From NCBI GenBank assembly GCA_030706285.1, contig JAUZOU010000086.1, positions 1 to 9,524 of the forward strand: DNA of 9,524 bases, read 5' to 3'. Below the pieces are notes generated by a model that ran no database searches, had not been told where the DNA came from, and saw nothing but the letters and a program-made list of their open reading frames with translations. Below, piece after piece: positions 5,545 through 9,524 of the stretch. Source of the stretch: Bacteroidota bacterium. Lineage in GTDB: Bacteria > Bacteroidota > Bacteroidia > Bacteroidales > UBA1402. Position 1 is the first letter of the stretch, and the number at the start of each line of letters is the position of its first letter. Made by a program: the position numbers and the translations under genes.

Positions 5545-6843
5545 ATGAAACAATTAGACACGAAGTTCATGCATCCGAGTGAACAGATTAACGTGATTAT
5601 CGGACGAATTTATCGCAGCGGGATGACGACGACCTCAGGCGGCAACATTTCCATCAGAGATGAAAATGGTGACATCTGGATTACACCATCTGCTATCGAT
5701 AAAGGTTCTTTGACGCCAAAGGATATTATTTGCGTCAAAAAAGACGGTACCATCATCGGGTCGCATAAACCATCTTCTGAATACCCATTCCACAAGGCCA
5801 TCTATGAGTCAAGACCGGAATTGAATGCTGTTATTCATGCACATCCCCCCGGACTTGTTGCATTTAGTATTGCCAGAAAAATTCCTGACACCAGCATTGT
5901 ACCTCAGGCTCGTAATATCTGTGGAGAAATCGGATATGCGCCCTACGGATGTCCTGGCAGTGAGGATCTTGGTGCTAAGATTGCTGAGCAATTTAAGAAC
6001 CCGAAATTTAAGGCTGTTATTATGGAAAATCATGGCGTCGTGTTGGGGGGAACCGATCTGATGGATGCCTATCAACGGTTTGAAACGCTTGAATTTTGTT
6101 GCCGTACCATCATCAAGGCCAATATGCTGGGTAAGTACAAAACGCTGACGAGTGCTCAGATCAATGATTATCAACACCGCATTCCCAAAAATATTTCCCA
6201 TTTCATGGATGTCAGCTATCCTTCGGAAGAGCGTGCCCTTCGTTCAGACATGGTTCGAATTATTCGCCGTGCCTGCGATCAGGGATTGATGATTTCTACC
6301 TATGGGACGGCTTCTGTCCGCTGGAAAAACAACGATTTCCTGATTACTCCCCGTGATGTAGCCCGCTGGGACATTACCCCCGAAGATATTGTACAAATAC
6401 GTAATGGACAGGCTGAAGCTGGCAAAACGCCAAGCCGCTCGGTTGCCCTTCATTATGCCATTTACAAGAAGAATCCACAAATCAATTCCATCATTACGAC
6501 TCAGTCACCAAATCTGATGGCTCATGCTGTGAGCGGTACAAAATTTGACGTGCGAACCATTCCTGAAAGCTGGATTTTCCTAAAGGATGTTCCATCCATC
6601 GAATTTGGTATGAACAACAGTCAGGTGGAACAAGTGGCCGAAATGTTCAAGACAAACCGTGCCATTCTCGTTGAAAACGATTGTGTCTTCGTAACCGGAG
6701 ACAAGCTGATCAATACATTTGATTATCTGGAAGTGGCTGAATTCAGCGCCAATTCATTGGTTATGGCTTCCGCTGTAGGTCCGCTTTGTCCGATAGAAGA
6801 CAAGGAAATCGAAGAGCTGCGTGTGGCTTTCAATGTGAAATAG
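5545..6843 (+). CDS. Two-domain class II aldolase/adducin protein, second domain degenerate
   Basis: This 432-residue cytosolic protein is two class II aldolase domains in tandem; single-domain relatives such as fuculose-1-phosphate aldolase have about 215 residues. Domain 1 (about 12-205) is complete: SGGNIS (31-36) for phosphate binding, the catalytic Glu79 in SSEYPFH, and the zinc ligands His98 and His100 (HAHPP) and His163 (ENHG). It probably cleaves or epimerises a phosphorylated sugar, but the substrate cannot be read from the sequence. Domain 2 (about 225-425) aligns at every motif yet has lost the chemistry: STYGTAS for the phosphate loop, SRSVALH without the Glu, TTQSP for HAHPP, and END for ENH. 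It likely serves structure or regulation. The start follows a good promoter; an lplA-like gene follows after 12 bp, suggesting an operon. Confidence 0.88.
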   Translation: MKQLDTKFMHPSEQINVIIGRIYRSGMTTTSGGNISIRDENGDIWITPSAIDKGSLTPKDIICVKKDGTIIGSHKPSSEYPFHKAIYESRPELNAVIHAHPPGLVAFSIARKIPDTSIVPQARNICGEIGYAPYGCPGSEDLGAKIAEQFKNPKFKAVIMENHGVVLGGTDLMDAYQRFETLEFCCRTIIKANMLGKYKTLTSAQINDYQHRIPKNISHFMDVSYPSEERALRSDMVRIIRRACDQGLMISTYGTASVRWKNNDFLITPRDVARWDITPEDIVQIRNGQAEAGKTPSRSVALHYAIYKKNPQINSIITTQSPNLMAHAVSGTKFDVRTIPESWIFLKDVPSIEFGMNNSQVEQVAEMFKTNRAILVENDCVFVTGDKLINTFDYLEVAEFSANSLVMASAVGPLCPIEDKEIEELRVAFNVK

Positions 6844-6855
6844 CAACTGTTTTCA

Positions 6856-7659
6856 ATGACAGATGCCATCATCATCAGCCTGTCCAGCGCTCCTGGCTTT
6901 AACCTGGCTGCTGAGGAATATTTATTTTCTCAGCGCCAGGATAATGTCATTTTTTTATATGTCAACGCCCCGTGTGTCGTCATAGGTTGCAATCAGGCTG
7001 TCCATGCGGAAGTGAACCTGAATTACTGCCGTTTCAACCACATCGAAGTGATGCGCCGGATATCCGGTGGTGGTGCGGTCTATCATGACAATGGCAATTT
7101 GAACTACAGCGTTATCCGTAATCGGGAAGTCAACCGATTTCCTTTGAACCGTGATTTTTTGGATCCGTTTATCTCGTTGTTGAACGGGATGGATCTGCCT
7201 GTAACCGCCGGCAATCGCAAAGATCTTTGGCTAAGTGGCTGCAAGGTGTCCGGCACTGCCTCTCACATTGGAAAAAGCAGATCCCTGCATCATGGGACCT
7301 TGTTGTATGATACGGATATTGAACGGCTGAAGTTGTCACTGGCCGCAGAATCGACTGATAACCCGGCCGGACAATTGGTTTGTGAAAATCGTGTCAGTCC
7401 GGCAAACAGAATCAATATACAGGAAGCCGTCAAGTCTATTTCATCGGTACCGAGTCCTGTCATGAATATCCGTACCTATTTGGAGAAATCCGGGAAAAAA
7501 GCGTTGCCAGCCATGGACTTTTTCCAGCTGTTGGAAAAGGAGCTGCTTGATCATTGCAACATAGCAGAAATACAGCATTTTAGTATTCAGGAAGAAACGG
7601 CTATCAGAGAAATTCAACAGAACACCTATCAGAAACTTTCCTGGATCTACAAAAAATAA
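6856..7659 (+). CDS. lplA: Lipoate-protein ligase A-like protein (compact)
   Basis: This 267-residue protein belongs to the biotin/lipoate ligase (BPL_LplA_LipB) family. It shows the lipoyl-AMP pocket motif RRISGGGAVYHDNGN (67-81), the N-terminal FNLAAEEYLF (15-24), and GCKVSGTASHIGK (128-140) with the expected catalytic Lys130. LplA activates free lipoate with ATP and attaches it to a lysine of E2 and GcvH lipoyl domains, which lets the cell use scavenged lipoate. It is shorter than E. coli LplA (337 residues): the C-terminal accessory domain is reduced to a region of about 60 residues. Such short forms can be full ligases with a separate partner or lipoyl/octanoyl transferases, so the exact activity is open. 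It starts 12 bp after the aldolase gene and is probably co-transcribed; the two have no obvious metabolic link. Only T-rich runs, with no strong stem, follow it. Confidence 0.88.
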   Translation: MTDAIIISLSSAPGFNLAAEEYLFSQRQDNVIFLYVNAPCVVIGCNQAVHAEVNLNYCRFNHIEVMRRISGGGAVYHDNGNLNYSVIRNREVNRFPLNRDFLDPFISLLNGMDLPVTAGNRKDLWLSGCKVSGTASHIGKSRSLHHGTLLYDTDIERLKLSLAAESTDNPAGQLVCENRVSPANRINIQEAVKSISSVPSPVMNIRTYLEKSGKKALPAMDFFQLLEKELLDHCNIAEIQHFSIQEETAIREIQQNTYQKLSWIYKK

Positions 7660-7760
7660 TTCCAGCCATTTTTTTAGCCCTTTTTGACTGATTTTTTACC
7701 ATGATCAGACAGAAAAATCCTGTTTCTTTGTTAGCGTACTAATCTTAAACGATCTATTTA

Positions 7761-9524
7761 ATGAAACGAACACTACTAGGTCTGATGATCCTTGTGACAG
7801 GCCTGTTGCAGGCGCAAACGCCGGATTGGGAGAACCCGGGCGTTTTTGGAATCAACAACGACTATCCCCGTTCGACTTCTTTGCCTTATGACAAGGCAGC
7901 CTCTGCCCTTAAAAACCAGTATGACCAATCACCCTATTATATGTCTTTGAACGGGACCTGGAAATTCAAATGGGTTCCTAAGCCGTCAGACCGTCCGGTC
8001 GATTTCTATCAAGAAGGATATGACGTCAGCGGATGGAATACCTTTACCATTCCTGGTGACTGGGAACCGAATGGCTATGGTAATCCGATCTATACCAGTG
8101 CCGGTTATGCGTTTCAGGTCAATCCGCCTTACATCAACCATGCGGACAATCCTGTCGGAAGCTATAAACGATCGTTCGACCTGCCTGTTTCCTGGAAAGG
8201 CCGCCATGTGATACTGCATTTTGATGCGGCCGCCGCTGCCATGTATGTCTGGGTAAACGGTCAGAAAGTCGGTTACAGCGAAGTGATGAAATGTCCGGTC
8301 GAATTTGATATAACCAGGTATTTACGGGACGGTTCCAACAATGTCGCGATCGAAGCCTACCGTTGGAGCGACGGTTCGTATCTCGAAGACCAGGATTTCT
8401 GGCGATTCAGTGGTTTCGACCGTGGCGTTTATTTATATAGTACCGCAGATACGCGCATTCAGGACTTTTTCATCCACCCGACGCTTGATAGCAAGTATGT
8501 CAACGGAATGCTGAGTATGGAGATCAAGGTGCGGAATTATGGTCGGAATCCGGCTGTACAGACCCTCGAAACCGAACTGTTCGACAACGCAGGCAAACTG
8601 GTTGCCAATGCGTCTCAGCCTGTCTCTGTGGCAGCTGGCGAAACGAAAACCGTGGACTTTCCTGAACAACTCGTAAAAGCGCCCGAGCAATGGACCGCAG
8701 AGACGCCGAATCTATACAACGTACTCCTTACGCTGAAAGCGGCAAATGGAGCTGTTGTGGAATGCACGTCTCACAAAATCGGTTTTCGTAAGATCGAACT
8801 CAAGAACGGGCAGGTGCTCGTGAACGGAAAAGCCATTCTCATCAAAGGTGTCAACATTCATGAACATGATCCTTACACCGGCCATGTCGTGGATAGGGAA
8901 TTGCAGAAAAAAGACCTGACGGTGATGAAACAACTCAACATCAATGCCATTCGTACCAGTCATTATCCGGAACCAACGGCATTTTACGACATGTGCGATG
9001 AATACGGCTTCTATGTCGTGGATGAAGCGAATATCGAAGCTCACGGCCTTGATGGCGGTCCGTTTATAGCCAACCTTCCGGAGTGGAAAGACGCCTTTAT
9101 GGACCGCATGTACCGGCTGGTGGAACGCGATAAAAACCATGCCTGCGTGACCTTTTGGTCCATGGGCAATGAATATATCTTCGGCGAAAACAACAAAGCG
9201 ATGTATCGCTGGACAAAAGCCTATGATCCAAGCCGTCTCGTTCAGTTTGAACGAGCTGGAGAAAACGAATTTACCGACATCATCTGCCCGATGTATCCAA
9301 CTATCGCACACATGCGCGATCATGCGTCCAAAGAACTCGGACGCCCGTATATCATGTGTGAATATGCCCACATGATGGGTAACAGCGGCGGCAATTTCAA
9401 ATTGTACTGGGACATTATCCGCAGCAGCCGCAACTTACAGGGTGGTTTTATCTGGGACTGGGTCGATCAGGGAATGGCTGCCAAAACAGACGGCGGAAGG
9501 CCATACTGGGCTTATGGCGGTGAT
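7761..9524 (+). CDS. Secreted GH2 beta-galactosidase-like glycoside hydrolase (5' part only)
   Basis: The first 588 codons of a GH2 enzyme, open to the right edge; LacZ-type members have about 1,000 residues. A Sec signal peptide (residues 1-18, hydrophobic LLGLMILVTGLL) with likely cleavage at LQA/QT, and without a lipobox Cys, sends it to the periplasm. A jelly-roll sugar-binding domain spans about 40-225 (GSYKRSFDLP, WVNGQKVGYSE), an immunoglobulin-like domain about 230-345, and the TIM barrel starts near 347 (GVNIHEHDP). The acid/base is Glu471 in WSMGNE and the nucleophile Glu534 in MCEYAHMMGNS, both as in LacZ. The closeness to LacZ motifs favours beta-galactosidase activity on glycans, but other GH2 activities remain possible. 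The ATG lies 101 bp after lplA; TTTCTTTG at 7723-7730 is a weak promoter box, so separate transcription is likely. Confidence 0.93.
   Translation, partial: MKRTLLGLMILVTGLLQAQTPDWENPGVFGINNDYPRSTSLPYDKAASALKNQYDQSPYYMSLNGTWKFKWVPKPSDRPVDFYQEGYDVSGWNTFTIPGDWEPNGYGNPIYTSAGYAFQVNPPYINHADNPVGSYKRSFDLPVSWKGRHVILHFDAAAAAMYVWVNGQKVGYSEVMKCPVEFDITRYLRDGSNNVAIEAYRWSDGSYLEDQDFWRFSGFDRGVYLYSTADTRIQDFFIHPTLDSKYVNGMLSMEIKVRNYGRNPAVQTLETELFDNAGKLVANASQPVSVAAGETKTVDFPEQLVKAPEQWTAETPNLYNVLLTLKAANGAVVECTSHKIGFRKIELKNGQVLVNGKAILIKGVNIHEHDPYTGHVVDRELQKKDLTVMKQLNINAIRTSHYPEPTAFYDMCDEYGFYVVDEANIEAHGLDGGPFIANLPEWKDAFMDRMYRLVERDKNHACVTFWSMGNEYIFGENNKAMYRWTKAYDPSRLVQFERAGENEFTDIICPMYPTIAHMRDHASKELGRPYIMCEYAHMMGNSGGNFKLYWDIIRSSRNLQGGFIWDWVDQGMAAKTDGGRPYWAYGGD

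Noticed and set aside
7641..7675. Possible terminator after the lplA-like gene (CTGGA/TCCAG followed by T7)
   Set aside because: The stem is only 5 bp with a 15-nt loop, and the T-run does not follow it directly.
8712..9371. Minus-strand open frame of 219 codons inside the GH2 gene
   Set aside because: The plus strand encodes an unbroken GH2 protein with both catalytic motifs, so this is its shadow.
1..9524. CRISPR arrays, tRNA or rRNA genes and insertion sequences
   Set aside because: I saw no regularly spaced repeats, no tRNA or rRNA signature, and no transposase or terminal inverted repeats with target duplications.

Overview
The window looks like chromosomal DNA from a member of the Bacteroidota, probably Bacteroidales. 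Three things point that way: promoter-like TAnnTTTG boxes, A-rich translation starts without clear Shine-Dalgarno sequences, and a secreted LacZ-type GH2 enzyme next to housekeeping genes. The assignment rests on these features only; no database comparison was possible.

Left half (1-4475, minus strand): a class II lanthipeptide-type (RiPP) operon. In transcription order it holds three short precursor peptides with double-glycine leaders (starts at 4259, 3997 and 3812), a 956-residue LanM-type synthetase (3570 to 700), and a C39-peptidase ABC exporter (from 599, running off the left edge). The exporter should cut the leaders after GG and secrete the products. Several points are unusual. The cyclase half of LanM keeps only one of the three expected zinc ligands (Ser828, Cys874, Phe875), while the catalytic His763 and the dehydratase elimination residues remain. 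Two of the three precursors contain no cysteine at all. Together this suggests a pathway that makes dehydrated peptides with few or no lanthionine rings. The operon also shows candidate regulatory structure: an exact 12-bp direct repeat with a 22-bp period upstream of a likely promoter, a terminator-like hairpin in the 5' leader, and an 11-bp hairpin between the last precursor and lanM.

Middle (4475-5347): a divergent intergenic region, then a YhhQ-family queuosine-precursor transporter on the plus strand. A compact element directly before its start codon can fold like a preQ1-I riboswitch (short stem, 11-nt loop, A-rich tail, loop-tail pseudoknot), which would fit the transporter's function.

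Right half (5348-9524, plus strand): a two-domain class II aldolase/adducin protein whose second domain has lost its catalytic and metal residues; 12 bp further on, a compact lipoate-protein ligase (LplA-like) that is probably co-transcribed; and the first 588 codons of a secreted GH2 beta-galactosidase-like enzyme, with both catalytic glutamates visible, running off the right edge. The GH2 gene and the exporter gene are both truncated by the window, not broken.
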